A stretch of 64,000 nucleotides of DNA from Amylostereum areolatum (Eukaryota; Basidiomycota; Agaricomycetes; Russulales; Stereaceae). The translations under genes and the position numbers were made by a program. The notes beneath the pieces were generated by a model. That model had not been told where the DNA came from and ran no database searches. It saw nothing but the letters and a program-made list of their open reading frames with translations. The stretch's first letter is position 1. Each line of letters begins with the position of its first letter. The stretch is from contig SAXG01000040.1 of the NCBI GenBank assembly GCA_012932865.1, positions 186,001 to 250,000 of the forward strand, in the 5' to 3' direction. Shown here in pieces: positions 1-12,488 of the stretch.

Positions 1-1702
1 GTTGGGGTTGGGGCGGGGAGTAGGGTGAGACGCGTAGGGAGAAGGGTGAGACGCGTGTGGGGAGAAGAGGGGAGGGGAGGTGGGATGTCGATGGTACGTA
101 CGGGGATAGGGACACGTGTGTGTGGGTGGGGGGATGTCCAGGGGGGTTGGGCTGAGGAACACGTACCGGTTATAGGCTCATCGCGCGTCGAGATGAAGAT
201 GCCGTTCGTCGCCGGTGCGTCGAGGAGCGGGGGACGGCAGATGGTGGCTCTCGCGTGCGCGGGCGCGGGCGGCGTGGCGGTCGAGGGGGTGATACGCGCG
301 CGCGGGGGAACGAACACGGAGACGGTCGTGGCGTTTCGAGGGTGCGCGCCCTGGGGGCGCTGAGGCGCTGAGTGCGTGCGCGCGCGCGGGGTGGGAGGTA
401 TATATGCGGAGGGGATGAGGGCGGAAGCGGGGGGGGAGGGCGGGGCGGGCGCGGACATGAGCACGAGCGTCGTCGGGCGTTTGGTGGTCGGAGGGGGTCG
501 CGCGTCCGTCGATCGCGGGGTGGCGCTCTGGGCGCGGCGGCTGGGGTTGGAGCTGGAGCTGGGCGGGAGAGGCGGGAGGGCGTGGTCGCGAGAAGGACCG
601 GGTTCGGGGAGGGCGGAGAGCGTGTGGTACGGCGGAGGCTGCTCCTCCACTTGCTCATCCTATCATGTCCCACAAATACAAGGAAAGGTAACGCGCACGT
701 CAATGGACCGGCCAGAGCTCGAGGCGAGATCCAACGCACCCGGTGCGGCGTCGGCGTCGACGGCCGCTGGAACGCGCGCGCTTGGTCTTCTTCACCTTGC
801 AGGATCATTGAGGTTTGGGGGTGAGGGGGGGAGGGTCGGACTGTCGGTCGTGATAACTGTCGGCGCACGATCCTTCCCTCGTACTTATGTATATGCACTT
901 CGAGCTCCGTTCATCGGCACCCGACGCGGTCGCATGAGCATCCCTCAGAGCTGCGGACATGTCGAATGAAGGCGCACGACCCACGAGGACCTGCCCACAT
1001 TACTGCGCCTGGGCTTACCACTGATGCTGCGCGCCAACACGGACCTCCTCGGGGTCCAGCAACCTCAAGAGGCCAGTGTTCATTGAGATTGAGCTTGAGC
1101 TTGAGCGTTCAACGTTCAACGTTCAACGTTCACCTCCCCCGATTGAGGGTGCGCAGTGCCTGGCCCAGCAAACGCTTCCTTTCGAGGTCGACGCGTCCGG
1201 GCGGCGATAGAGGGCGCCTTGCGGTTGGGTGAGGACGGAGAATCTTGGACTGGGCAGGGTAGGCTGAGACAAGCTGAGATGACTGTCAATGAGAGAACAA
1301 GGACGGTAAATTGAAAGCTGCGCAAGAAGTTTTCTTGGGAGACCTGAACAAGTGAATGAAAGTCTCCCCACGGACTTGTCGTATTCGGAGTACCGCGAGT
1401 ACTGGTAGTTGGTGGCGGTGCGACGTAACGCGAAGGGATTCAATTATTTGTGGGGGAGGGTGAACCAGAACGGCTATCTTCTGGTTAGGTCAGCCACGGA
1501 GACGTAGGGAAGGGGGTCGACTGTCGAGATGGATAGTTTGTTGATCTGAAGTGGATGTTCCTGAGGAATGCTGCGGTGGCCCCCGTAGCAGCAGAGACGC
1601 GTTCGTGAACAATTCGTCCATTCCCCCCGTTAACTAAGTACGTCTTATATCTCTTCGAACTTATCGTCGGGAAGGGCTGGGGGATCCGAAGGCTTCGGGA
1701 TA
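1..1702. other. G-rich intergenic DNA, no supported gene
   Basis: The first ~650 bases are strongly G-rich on the + strand and hold a direct repeat of GGGTGAGACGCGT near positions 23 and 44. Long open frames here on both strands are low-complexity Arg/Pro/Gly strings that arise from the base skew. A possible mini-exon beginning at ATG 664, followed by a GTAACG donor, could not be extended into a gene. Around 1090-1130 there is a short tandem repeat of GTTCAAC and GAGCTT units. Nothing else was seen up to the transposon-like element at 1703. Confidence 0.5.
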
Positions 1703-2546
1703 TGTCGGAAAAACCGGATTTAGCTGATCAGCACCTTACGGAAATCTGACGACAGCTGACGGTTTCGGACGGCTTATCTGAACTCGTGAGTGGTGCTCAG
1801 CCCATGATCAGCCGCTGGCAAGTGGCTGCAAGGTGGCGCCGTGAAGGTAATAATTGGTGATTCGATGACATCACCTCTGATATGCAGTGCACGTGCAAGA
1901 CAGAACCGCCGGTCCGACGGCGAGAAAAATCTGCGAAGTCGAATTGCGCTTTGGGCCAGTGGTTCCCGCCACCAACTGGCGACTTATATAGCCTCTCTAC
2001 GAAAGAAATTTGAGTAGCATACGGATTATATGTATAAACATGTATATATGTATCAGAAGCTCATTTACTCGAATGAAGACGAGAAGGAAATGAGCTACAT
2101 AGCAGCCGCGGGACTCACAGGCAGCCTGCACTAGCAGGGGCTGCCAGAGTCAGACACCCGTGGCTCAAACATAATTCAAAACTCGGTTGGTGTCTTTTTG
2201 CCCCACTCATAGCTATGAAATCTTACGACACCCCACTCGGAGCCACTGGACTTGGAGCGATCTCTAGCACTTGCTTGTAATCTCGGATCTCGGACTTGGA
2301 CATCTCAGCACTTGGACATCAAGTAAGCAGGCAAGCCGCCGGAGAGACTCCTGATAAAGTAAGAAAATAAACATTTTCTTTGATTTCTTGCGCGACCTTA
2401 TCACCCCTGATAGCCCCACAAGGCGTGGCTGATGCGAGTTTATCGCCCATTTTTTGAGTCTGATAACCCCCCCCTGGACCTGACGGCCTTACCAGTGCTG
2501 ATAGCTAGGTATACCAAGGTATCATGTAAGTTCGATTTTTCCGACA
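1703..2546. mobile_element. MITE-like non-autonomous DNA transposon, 844 bp
   Basis: The ends are inverted repeats. The left end starts TGTCGGAAAAACCGGATTTA, and the reverse complement of the right end is TGTCGGAAAAATCGAACTTA, 17 of 20 positions matching. Both ends are flanked by TA (1701-1702 and 2547-2548), as expected for a Tc1/mariner-type target duplication. A second match lies just inside each end (AGCTGATCAGCAC on the left, AGCTATCAGCAC on the right). No transposase frame is present, so it would be non-autonomous. The right end lies 37 bp beyond the stop of the neighbouring MYND gene, so it landed in that gene's 3' flank. Superfamily assignment is inference from TA and the TIR only. 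Confidence 0.6.
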
Positions 2547-2583
2547 TATGAGACACGTCCGATCGACCGTATATTGGGAATGC

Positions 2584-3918
2584 TCAATCCACCGTAGATG
2601 ACAATCCAGAGGACTCGGATTCGATGTCAGAAGGCTCTCCGCCCCCTTCTTTTCGTCTCCGAATAGTTTCGCGCGCTGTCTGGCGCATCTCCCACATCTC
2701 CTCCGGACTCACTGTCGACGTCGAGACCTCGATGCCCTTCCCATCCAGCGTGGGCCACACCATCCTGACCGTTTTACTCCTTCCCTTTCCCTTTTTCTTC
2801 TTCTTCTTCGGCGCAGACGGGGGACCCGGGACAGAGATCGCGCCCGAGATTTCAAGGGGATTTGCGCTTGGAGGGGGGGATGTGAGGGAGGCGGGCACGT
2901 CGCCGTCGCCGTCGCTCGCTGCGCGACGTTTACACTCCCCCTGATGGCGTTTCCAGTCCTAAGGTATGTGCGCCAGCACCCACGAATACGCTCAGCGAGC
3001 CGCAGAAGAGGATACCACGCCAGTCGAACCGGGCACGTACCGTCTTTTGGCACTCGCGCGAGCAGTAGTGCGGCTTCCTCTCGGGCGCACACGGTCCTCC
3101 ACACCTCCTCAGCGCCGTCTGCGACTCCGCGCGTATCCCACATCCCTCGCGCGCGCACGCGTGCTTGTTCGGTGCGCTCCGGGCCTTCTCCTCGAGCGCT
3201 TGCTCCCCCCGCTCGAGCGCGTCCGTCCGCCGCCGCATGAACGTCCACATGAACTTGATGCCCGCGGTCTCGCGCCGGTAAAACGCCTTGTCCTTTTCAG
3301 AGAAGCACGCGGCGGTGGGAATGGCGAAGCTCGCGAGCGTTTGGTGCAGCTGGCGCACGGCGAAGAGGCCGGGGGGCGTGACGAGGCCGTACTCCGCGGC
3401 TTGCTCCGCCCACAGGACGCATTGGACGAGATCCCAGCCGTCTTTCTTTTCTTCGTACGTGCTCATGCGGTACATGCAGAGGCAGAGAATCGCGCGGACG
3501 GCGGGCGCGTCCCGCAGTGGGTGCGTCCAGTGTTGACGGTCCTCTGCGATGGCTTTCCAGCTCTCGAAGGCCGCCTCACTGTCTTTCTCGATGCCGAACC
3601 CGCTGTACTTCCTGTTGGGGAGCGTGCGCGTGAGAAGAAGGGAGGAAAACGCATGGTTTGAGGGAGTGTAGGAGCCGACCTCAGTCCCAGCTCGATCTTC
3701 ATCTCGGCGTCACCTGCCTGCGCACGCTGCACGACGCGTACGAGCGGGAGGCTACGCAGGTGGCACATGGTCTCGTCGATTTCGTCCTGAAAATCCCTAC
3801 CGTCGATGTCGTCGACGTCGATGGGGATGATAGCCCTATAGGCGCGGATGTAATCGAGTGCGCGCTCGGCTATCGACATATCGGTCACGCCTGGGAGGAA
3901 GGCTTTAAAGACCTCCAT
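2584..3918 (-). CDS. MYND-finger protein, copy 1 (3 exons, 394 aa)
   Basis: Exons are 3918-3680, 3611-3041 and 2958-2584. The start is ATG 3918, giving MEVFKAF. The N-terminal ~200 residues form a helical, Sel1/TPR-like region shared with the two paralogues at 54.9 and 56.5 kb. The MYND zinc finger spans the second intron: C-x4-C, C-x3-C and C-x3-C ligands end exon 2, and H-x3-C opens exon 3 (DWKRHQGEC). C-x4-C is wider than the common C-x2-C MYND spacing, but all three copies share it. The C-terminal region has a KKKKKK run and a motif common to the family (STVSPEEM). MYND fingers usually mediate protein-protein contacts; no SET domain is present, so a methyltransferase role is not supported. 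Intron 1 uses a GTCGGC donor, fixed by phase and by comparison with the paralogues. Confidence 0.88.
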
Positions 3919-4542
3919 TCAAGTTGCTGGTGAGTCGAGAGCCTTGGTCGCGTGAGATGAGACGAGAGTTTGGGGTTTGTAGTCGGGGGATGCCAGCGAG
4001 CAGTCGGGTTATATAGGCATCAAAGGTGGCAAGTTTCACTAGGGCCTGGTGGCAAACAATACAATGTACATAAGTGACGAGGCCAAGAGCAGGCCGTCAA
4101 CTTGTTACAGTTGTTTTGTCAGAGCACGTGATGGGAAAATCGGGAACGCGCGCCAGTTCGCCCGCTCGAACAGGATAAGGTTCTCCGCTTCGACGATCTA
4201 TCGCGAAGACTCAAGAGTTCAGTGGAGCTCGCTCAGGTGCCTGTTCATTTTTGTGATTTTCTATTCTCGCTTCCAATACCAAACACATCCCGCATCTGGA
4301 CGCGTTCGCGCGGATCTCCAACGGAAGCACCATTGAGTTCGAAAAATAGCCAAAAAATTTGGACAGTCCATGAAATTCCGAAGTAAGTACTGTATCGAAA
4401 TACGGAACAAACATTAGAAATGAAACCCAGAAAGAGAGCGCGCGTTCCTATACACTTGGTTTTTCTTCGTTAACTGCGGAGCCTTACTGCCTATGAATCC
4501 CATCCACCCTTCGTGTTACTCGGCGGAGTCATTGTACTACAT
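3919..4542. other. Intergenic, promoter of MYND copy 1 and 3' flank of SSP1
   Basis: A TATAT-type sequence near 4010-4016 (GGTTATATAGGC, read on either strand) sits about 95 bp upstream of the MYND start on the - strand. The rest is AT-richer spacer, with no conserved frame. Confidence 0.4.
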
Positions 4543-5279
4543 CTACAAAACGAGAAGTTTGATCAAGACGTCGAGCTTGAGCTCAACGATGATCGAGGTG
4601 CAGCTGCTGCCGAGCAGGCCAACGAGCAGGCCGATGACGACGGACAGAACACCGCCGAGGAGACCAAGAACGAGGTCGAGGACGATGGTGATGAGGGCAA
4701 CGAGGGAAACTCTGTAGATATCGTGAGCTTTCTTCTGTGCTAACATGCGAAGCCAAACTCACCCGATGGGGGCAAAGCAGCCGATAATTGCGCCCTTGTC
4801 GATCCCGGGGAGGCTGTAGACCGCGCCGCAGGGGATGATGACGAGCTATCGAGTGCATTAGAGGAAATGGAGGTTGCTCGACAAAAACGCAAAAACACAC
4901 CTGGATGACGACGGAGAGCAGAACGAGAATGTCGCCGAGACCGATGGCGCCAACAGGAAGGCCCTTGCAAGACGCGACAGCCGCATCGAGGACAACTGTA
5001 ATGTCGAGCACGATGCTAGTGACCTTGGCGGGAGTGGCCGTGTCAGCATTGAGGCTCTCTGATTTTTTGTGAATACGAAGAGAAATGAGCAAGCCACTGA
5101 AGATGCGTACTGAGTTGATCAACATGGGGCTGGACGTCATCCGGGAGTCCGGACAAGATCGAGGTGAGCGTCGCGGCCTGACGCTCCTCGATAGCACGGG
5201 ACTCGACGGTGGGCATCGCCGAGGCGAACGCGCCGAACGCGAGAGCGGCGACGGTGGCGATCTTCATGAAGGAGAACAT
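4543..5279 (-). CDS. Small secreted hydrophobic protein SSP1 (4 exons, 192 aa)
   Basis: Exons are 5279-5111, 5058-4901, 4845-4763 and 4711-4543. The protein starts MFSFMKIATVAALAFGAF, a clear signal peptide with probable cleavage before AMP, followed by a short propeptide-like stretch (TVESRAIEER). Four cysteines are conserved in all three copies of this family in the window: one in exon 2 (SCKGLP), two in exon 3 (PCG and GCF) and one in exon 4 (SCTSI). Exon 4 encodes a long glycine/leucine/valine-rich hydrophobic segment. It is not a hydrophobin, which would have eight cysteines. I do not recognise the family; secretion or cell-surface location is inference. It sits 625 bp upstream of a MYND gene in the same orientation, as does SSP3 at 58.2 kb. 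Confidence 0.85.
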
Positions 5280-5367
5280 GGTGATGTCGAGAGCGGGTTG
5301 AGTGGATGGGGGAGTAGGCGATTTGAAGGGAGAAGAGGGTGAGGAGACATTGGGGTTGGTGGAAGGG

Positions 5368-5388
5368 CTTTTATACCTGAAATCCGTG
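5368..5388 (-). promoter_or_regulatory. Core promoter of SSP1 (CACGGA...CAGGTATAAAAG)
   Basis: Read on the - strand, TATAAAAG lies at 5375-5368, 89 bp before the SSP1 ATG. The block CACGGA-N4-CAGGTATA is shared with the SSP3 promoter at 59028-59047, which suggests a conserved, duplicated promoter rather than chance. Confidence 0.6.
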
Positions 5389-7680
5389 AGTATAACTCTG
5401 TCCAGGCCCGAGACAGAAGTGGGAAACAATATCTCGAGTTCAAAGGCGAGCGATGCCCGCTGGTTGGGCGAGCGGAGCCAGGCCCTCAAGGCGGCCAGAG
5501 GTCTTCACATTCATTGGCTTTTGACAGCCCCCCGACAGAAGAAGGAGCACTGTCACGTCGACACCGAAATTTGAACAGTCCACCGTACCGGAAAACGGTT
5601 GGAGAGAATTTGGTCGACCTGGCGTTTCCTGTTTCTGCGTCATGAACGACGCGTCGCCGTCATGGACCAGTTCGCGGGTGGAGAGTCTGTCGCTCATCCT
5701 TGGTTGGATGAACGCGCCTCACCCACCTGACCTGGATCTGGCGTCTCTTGTCTTCATATACGTAACATCCGCGGATGTTCAGTGTCTCTGTCAACCTAAA
5801 ACCCGAGAAATTATTTGATCTGATCCAACGTTTTGGAAGTTTGAACTCTCAACTTGACAGGGATAGAGTGGGGGTCGAATTACTGCAAAGGTCGTACGCG
5901 ACGGCGGCAGTCTGCGGGCGGGTCATTGCGCGTCCATCCTATGCTGCAAAGCGACGAGCGATAGCTCCACAAAGTGCGCGGCTAGTAGTAGTAGCTGAGA
6001 AAATGTATACGGCAGTATATAGGTAACTGCATTCCAAATGAAGAGTCGTCACCTTCGGACTCCAGGACTTGGCCACTCTGCGTGCCTCCCCTTTTCTTTG
6101 ACCAAGGATGGTCAAATACGATCATCGGGATAGTCGAAGTGGAAGAGCTTGGATACTACTCCCGAGGCGAACTTTGACTCCAGTTCCGCATTGTCAAGTC
6201 GAGCCTCCGCATGGGCAATATGTCGGCGCGTTTACTACGGTTGGAACCCTGGATTCTAGATCATCTTCAGCACATGTTTTCTGGCCATCGTTCACGGTCT
6301 ACCAAAAAGATGACGGCAACCTCGCTGAGCACAGGTCCGTCTGCTGAAATGGTATACGTACTCACCAGGGGACCTCAGCGAACGTTAGACACACCCGAGC
6401 CCAAGATCGAGTAAAAGACGAGACAACCTCATACAAGCAGTCCGCTGGTGCCTGAACAAGATACAACCGAAGAAGGATGAAAGGTCGACTAAATGAAAGC
6501 GTCGCTACCCTTTAATGTAGGTTAACGTTCGTTGATAAACTGAACAGGCAGCGTACTCGCCTTACTAAGTACCTTCCGTAATGGTATGCGCGGGTCCACC
6601 GAACAAGGCTGCTTTTGAACATCGTGAGCATGTGAAAGGGAATACTTTGTCCTAAAGGAAGGAGAGGACAAGTCACCGTCCCGCCGTAACGCCCAATGCT
6701 ATTCCCCCACGTGAAAAGAATCAAATTCTCTGGTTTATCAGAACATCGAAGAAGACTGCGTCGAGCGTTGCGAGGTGTGCTCACGGTTTATCTCCGACAG
6801 AGCTTGGTCACAAGCTTGTGCGTGGTGTGTGGCCTCCACCAGATCCTGTCCCATGCTCAAGGCTGTTGAACGTCCGCTAGGTTGGGTGTGCATTGCGTAC
6901 ATACTGTGGAGTACGTTCATCATTGGTCATTCGTGGCGGCTTTGCGGCCGGTCTCCGATAGGTTCTGGCCATAAAGCATGGAGTTTTTTTAGTGTTTGAC
7001 GCCGCATATCAGCATGGCCGCCAGGCGTCTGGGAGAGGTGTGTGCCTCGCTCATGATCCACGCGTTGTTGGTGCGCCCTCGGCTGGTTGAGCCTCAGTGT
7101 TGGGTTGCGCTCTAGGCTCTGCATCGAGAAATTTTGGGTTTTGAGAAGGAAAGATCGGCAAGCCATAGACCATGGGCACATGGACCCAGCACACCAGCTC
7201 ACACTGCCATTCTTCTGTAGAACGCCAAAACGCGTCGAATTTAACTGCACCCGTAGAACAGCGCTCAGACGGAGATCTGCTATGGACGAATTGGCGTCAA
7301 GGTCGTTGTGTCCAATAGACAGCGCAGAACAAAGCAGAAGACGGGCGAACGCACCGTGAAACGCCCGAGCGGTACCGGAGATGTGTCTATCCTCTACGTT
7401 GGTGAGAAAAATCGCGGCAAATTGTGGAGTGGGTTATTGAGCAGAACGCCTCATCGCGGGTTCAGAGCGGCTCGAATGTCACGGCTTTGGCCGGGATGAA
7501 CACGGCTACGCGTGTCTGTGGATAATAGAGGACAGCATCACCGATGGCTGGGCGACCACATGCACGTCGTGCAGGGCAAGGCGAGGAGCCTGTCGATTCC
7601 GTACGTGTTGCATAGTATACAAAGAACGACTCATCAGAAAATACGGCATGAAAATATGGAACACCACGGGCCACGACCAC
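5389..7680. other. Intergenic, no supported gene
   Basis: About 5.4-5.7 kb matches the flank upstream of SSP3 (59.1-59.35 kb), for example ATTTGGTCG followed by TGCCGTCATGG-like sequence, and so belongs to the duplicated block. From 5.8 to 7.6 kb only short frames without splice logic or recognisable domains were seen. Confidence 0.4.
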
Positions 7681-8851
7681 TCATCCGTCGAACATCGTTC
7701 CGTCCATCCTGATCCCCATGTTTTGCTTGATATCCATCCCAAGCAGCTTCATCTTTCCAGCCTAAGCGGGAACGCTCAGTTTGGTTATATAGCACGCGAA
7801 GAAGGCGACCCGACGTACCTCCACACGTTCCTGCTGAACGCGCCTGAGCTGCTGCAGCTGTTCCTTGCTCAAGTAGCTCTCCTGCTCCACCGCTTGGCGC
7901 TTGTGCTTGCTCTGATGTGCACGCATGTCCGCGGAAGGGTCATAGCCGTCATCGGCTGGAGGAACGAACTCGCCAGCGCGCAGGGCGGACATGCGACGTT
8001 CATAGCTTTCCATGTGGTAGAATTTTTCATGAGAAAGGGTGGCTGACCGGGCGAAGCGGTGGAGTTAGATGAAGAAACGGAAACCTGAGGTCATGGCCGA
8101 CGTACCGGTGTTGAAATCCTCCATGAATTTCGCGAACTCCTTTCGCGTCTGGTCCTTCGACATGTTCTCAGGATTCAGCATCTGCTCTTCCACTAACCAC
8201 GCGCGAAACTCAGGCTCTTTAGTGTACATGCTAGGAAGAATGGTCAGATCGAAAGATATCCAGACAAGGTAGTCCAACGTACTCGCTCTCGGTGATGATA
8301 CCGTATTTGCCCCACTGACTGCCAACAGCAGCGCTCTTCTTCTTCTGGGGAGTGCAAGAAGTGAGCAGACGATTCGGACAAATCCTCCAAGTACGCACCT
8401 TTCTCTCCTTCTTCTCCTTCTTTCGCGCTTTCCTATCCCGATCCTTGCTGCGACTCCGACTCCTGCGACGTTTGTGGTGTTTCCTCTTCCGCCTTCGCTT
8501 TTCATCCTCGCTTTCAGATGAAGACGAGCCGCTCGACCGAGACCGTGATCTGCGACGTTTCTCTCGGCTTCGGCTACGATCCCGACGGCGTGGTGAGCGT
8601 GATTGTGAGCGGGCCCGACGACGATGCCTGTCGGGAGAGGCGGAGCGGGAATGGGAGCGAGAGCGGGACCGCCGTCGGGCATCGTCATTCCGGTGAGATT
8701 TGTGTCTGTCTTTATCCCTGGACCGTGATCGGTGGCGACTGGGAGGATGGGGTTGTTGAGAGGGAGGAGAGCGCGGCCGCGTTTCGCGAAGGTCTCGACG
8801 GGTAGGAGAGCGAGAACGGCGACCAGAGTGTGATAAGTCGTTGTGATCCAT
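7681..8851 (-). CDS. Arg/Ser-rich nuclear protein, splicing-associated type (5 exons, 314 aa)
   Basis: Exons are 8851-8399, 8344-8283, 8230-8106, 8042-7819 and 7761-7681. Residues ~10-150 are an RS/RSRS and lysine-rich region typical of SR-like splicing or RNA-processing proteins. It is followed by a conserved C-terminal module: KSAAVGSQWGKYGI, then KEPEFRAWL, FMEDFNT and HEKFYHME. This module resembles the one seen in plant SCI1-like and animal RS-rich proteins, where a short segment ending in a Tyr-Tyr/His motif follows a W-x-E type helix. The exon 2 donor was set at GTACGT because only that phase joins the module. A further in-frame ATG-less extension upstream (to 8974) is possible but not needed. 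Role in pre-mRNA processing is inference from composition. Confidence 0.75.
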
Positions 8852-11637
8852 GTCGACTGGAAGACCTAAACGTCGCGGTCGTTGTGTGATTTGAGAAGGG
8901 AGAGGGCGAGCACGACGTGAGAGACCGGCCGTAGGAGCGAGGAAAGCACGGGCCACGTGGCTGTCCGTGGCCACCTTCCAAAATGGGAGCGTCGGGGCGG
9001 GATTACGTACGCCCGACGCTCATTGTTCCCTCCCGCCGTGTCCCGCGACTCGGACTGTACATGCTACCGCGACTTACTACTCCATTCACAACGCCTGCGA
9101 TGCTGCAATGCTAACGCATATCTAGCTTCAGGTGCACCCATAGACTTGGAAGGTAAGTGCACCCAAACAATTGGCACTAGTCGCTGGGGCCATCGCCACC
9201 ACTGGCAGTTCCAAGGTTGCCGACCTGAGGCGCACATACTCAGACGCTATCGCCAAGTGCTGTTGCGTTTGCGTTTTTCTCACCAGAGATAGGCTCCAGC
9301 TTGTGTGTCCATCTCTTCTGTCAATGTCGATCATCAGGATCCGCAGGACTAGCTGACAGGCCGTTGACAGGCAATGGATTTCAGAATATGAATGGCGCTA
9401 AGTAGAAATAGCGCCAACCTGAGCTCTCCGAGAGTCCGAATCATGGACAGCTCACCCTGAGCTTAGCATGGCGTAAGTGCTATCAGCAGCTGCCCAACAT
9501 CAGTCTCCTGAGAGTCTCCAGCTGACTCCGACGTCGCTCCGACGTGTTCGAAGAGCCAAGCTTCCAATTACATCTCACGGTCAAAGCCACACCCACATCG
9601 ACGGCGAAACTTTTGCTCACTGCCAGTTGTCAGTGTGAAGTCTACATAGTACACTTGGTCCTATGTAAGTACACTGGTCCTACACCGGGGTTTCAACCTC
9701 TCCGAACGCGCGGTCTTCTATCCTGCTTCTGTCAGCGCTCAGCCGTGACCGATCCCCTCCGATCCCCCGACGCGTCTTGTTTTTCTCTTAGGCCCTTGGG
9801 TCTGGGCCGGAAATACGGAACCCCTTACTATTTTTCTCAGGAGATATACGGCCACTCTACACCACCAGCAGTTGCCTCAGCATCAATCTATGATGGCCAG
9901 TTGGGGTGAGTCGAATGGCGTGACCGGAGGTTCACGCTGGCTTCACGTCAGCTTGAATCTAAACCCCTGATTCGAGTTCCATCCCGCTTTTCCGTCAGTG
10001 TAAGCCAATTCCACGCCAAAGTCAGCGTGAGCACAAGCTGGTCCGTCGGTTTCAAGCCCATTTCACTGGCATTTGTAAGAAGTGGAAAGAACGGAGTCCC
10101 CGCGCGATGAGTCTGAAGTCGATTATGTAAGCAATGTCAATTTTCGTCGTCGCGCGGTGTCGTTCTTGTTTCCTCTCACCACCTCCACCGCTCAACGTCA
10201 ACTCCCTCCACCTGGCCACAGCATCTCATCTACCACTGGAGACCCCGGTATAGCTGATTTCGAGACCGGAATCACATATCGGAATCTCCTCAAAGAGTGG
10301 GCTTTGACCACCCCACCCTTTCCCCTTCGCTCACATCAATGTCGAGGTCTCCAGCCCGCTCTCTCATGAGCATGAGTAGCATTGAGACAACAGCCTGGGT
10401 GCGTGTTAGTATCTCTCACTTCCTGCTCGTCTGTCTCACCACGCCACTCATGCATAGGCCCTACTAGTACCCCTGGGGATCTCTTGTTGCCGAGGGCTCT
10501 TTCGCACTTATGGGCTTTGCTCTCGGTCTTTCCTCGTGTTCTTGGTCTCTACTCGCGGTCTCGGTCTTTGCTTGCAGTCTTGGCCTGTGGTTGTCGTCTC
10601 GCTCCTCGCTCTCGGTCCCCCTGGGTCTCTGGTTTTTGCTCGCTGGCACTTGCTAGGTTATCTCAATCCCGTTTTGCTGGCATGCCAGGTAACACACTCT
10701 AATTCATTTTTCATTCCTCCTTTTGGACCCGTAGACATCCTGTAACACCCCCCATGTACTTTGTATGGTAGTTCTCGGAATGATATATATATTACGATGC
10801 TTTGTTTGCTTCCACATTGGGATGATAAGATTGCGATAAGCATGATTTGAGCCAGCATCCCGCCGATTGCTCCTTGACGAGCTTAGTAAGATAATTGGAT
10901 TGAATCCGAAGGAACTCAGCTTCCGACCCAAGGGAGCCCGTTGAGTCTGATATCAGCATGACATTTTTGGATTCCATCCGGTGTCACGCTAGCATCACAC
11001 TCAGGGGCATGATATCGGAATGAAGCTGAAGGATCTGCTGGTGGTGTAATCCGTCAGAGGACTGGTCCCTTTGTCCGTGGATGTTACACTGGCACATTCT
11101 AGATCTCATGTCAATTGCTTGGCCTTCTCGAACATCTGGCCGTCCGTGTGGTGAAAGTACAAGCTTCAAGCTCTCTTCGCTCTCATGCACATGTCGAAGC
11201 CCTTGGGAGATGGAAGGAGGTGGTGCGACTCAATTGCCTTACGTGCTGCGGCGTGGTTACAATTCAATAACTGATAGAATTTTAGAATTGCTATCAAACG
11301 TACTCAAGCCAGTATGTCGGCGCGCGGTCTTGGTCTAGGCGCATGCCAGCGTGAACGGAGTCCGAAAGCCTTTCTCATCACACAAAAAACATCCCTTCAC
11401 CCTTCTCGTCACGGTCCAGCCTTGTTGACAAGATCTACGCGAGGATAATGGGGAAGCAACGCCGTGACACCCAACACGAGGCTTCTGAGCACACAGCTGT
11501 CAAGCTCGACCCGAGATCGCCAACGGTAAACCCCCGCCGCCCAGAGGTTATTTCAATTCTGAAACTCAGCCGCGAGAAGCGACTGGTAGCGGACATACGG
11601 GATTGGACATGTCAAGACACCGCCCAAGGGGTTTTCG
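8852..11637. other. Long intergenic region, no supported gene
   Basis: No multi-exon gene could be built on either strand. There is a perfect 8 bp hairpin (TGGCGCTA ... TAGCGCCA) near 9392-9415. An AT run (ATATATATATTACG) lies near 10780. A TGTAACACCCCCC start at about 10742 resembles LTR termini, but no second copy or matching end was found. Confidence 0.35.
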
Positions 11638-11645
11638 TATAAAAG
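11638..11645 (+). promoter_or_regulatory. TATA box of SSP2
   Basis: TATAAAAG lies 106 bp before the SSP2 ATG. The CACGGA...CAGG block seen upstream of SSP1 and SSP3 is absent here. Confidence 0.6.
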
Positions 11646-11743
11646 ACCTGCTGCAGCGTCCATGGATCTTCATCCTTCGGGCCTAACACTCCAGTCGCTC
11701 TCTTCGTCGTAGCTTTCCCCTCACTCTTTACGCTCACTCAGCC

Positions 11744-12488
11744 ATGTTCTCCTTCGCCAAGATTGCTACCTTCGCCGCGCTCGCCTTCGGCGCCTTCACC
11801 TCTGCGATGCCTACCGGCGTCGAGTCGCGAGCTGTTGAGGCTCGCGGCGCCTCTGACCTTACGGGGGTCCTTGCCGACCTCAAGGTCGGCCTCGACGTTA
11901 ATGTCAACCTCCTTGGTAAGATTTTCCCCGTGCGCGATGTTGGTGGGTTTGTTGCTGACAGCTGAGGATAGCTGCCGTTACCGTGGACAACTACTCGTAC
12001 GACCACGTTAACGGCATCGTCCTCGACATCAAGGCCACCATCGATGTCGCTGTGGACGCCTGCAAGGCGCTCCCCGCTGGTGCCATTGGCACCGGTGACA
12101 TCCTCGCCCTGCTCTCGGTTGTCATCAACGTGAGCTTCTTGCTTTCTGTTACACAGATCGTTGGCTGACCAGGACGTTGCAGTTGGTCTTGGTTCCCTGC
12201 GGCAAGATCTTCGCCTTCGTTAGCGTCGACGAGCAGGTTGCGCTCAAGGCTTGCTTCTCCGTTCTCGGGTATGTTCCTCCGTTGAATTCATTTATGATAA
12301 CGATGGCCAATTCATTTTGCAGAGACTCCCTGGCCGCTCTCGTCACCGTCGTCCTGGGCCTCGCCGTCGGTCTGCTCGGTGGCATCCTCTCCGTTGTCGT
12401 TGGCCTCCTTGTCAACCTCCTCGGCGGTTGCACTTCGATCATCCTCGACCTGAACCTCACTGCCCTTATCCAGGTCCTCCTCCTTTGA
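11744..12488 (+). CDS. Small secreted hydrophobic protein SSP2 (4 exons, 193 aa)
   Basis: Exons are 11744-11915, 11972-12129, 12183-12268 and 12323-12488. It starts MFSFAKIATFAALAFGAF, a signal peptide ending near TSA-MP. Exon 2 (TIDVAVDACKALPAGAIGTG), exon 3 (PCGKIF and KACF) and exon 4 (a GLLGGILSVVVGLL hydrophobic stretch, then GGCTSI) align with SSP1 and SSP3 along the whole length. Intron positions and phases are the same in all three genes, and exon 2 is 158 nt in each. Unlike SSP1 and SSP3 it lies on the + strand and has no MYND neighbour. Function unknown; a secreted or surface-active protein is inferred from composition. Confidence 0.87.

Noticed and set aside
170..898. Long - strand open frame of 242 codons
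   Set aside because: Composed of Arg/Pro/Ser strings created by the G-rich + strand; no splice context, domain or codon pattern.
10742..10800. TGTAACACCCCCC start resembling an LTR terminus
   Set aside because: No second copy, no CA end with target duplication and no internal element found.
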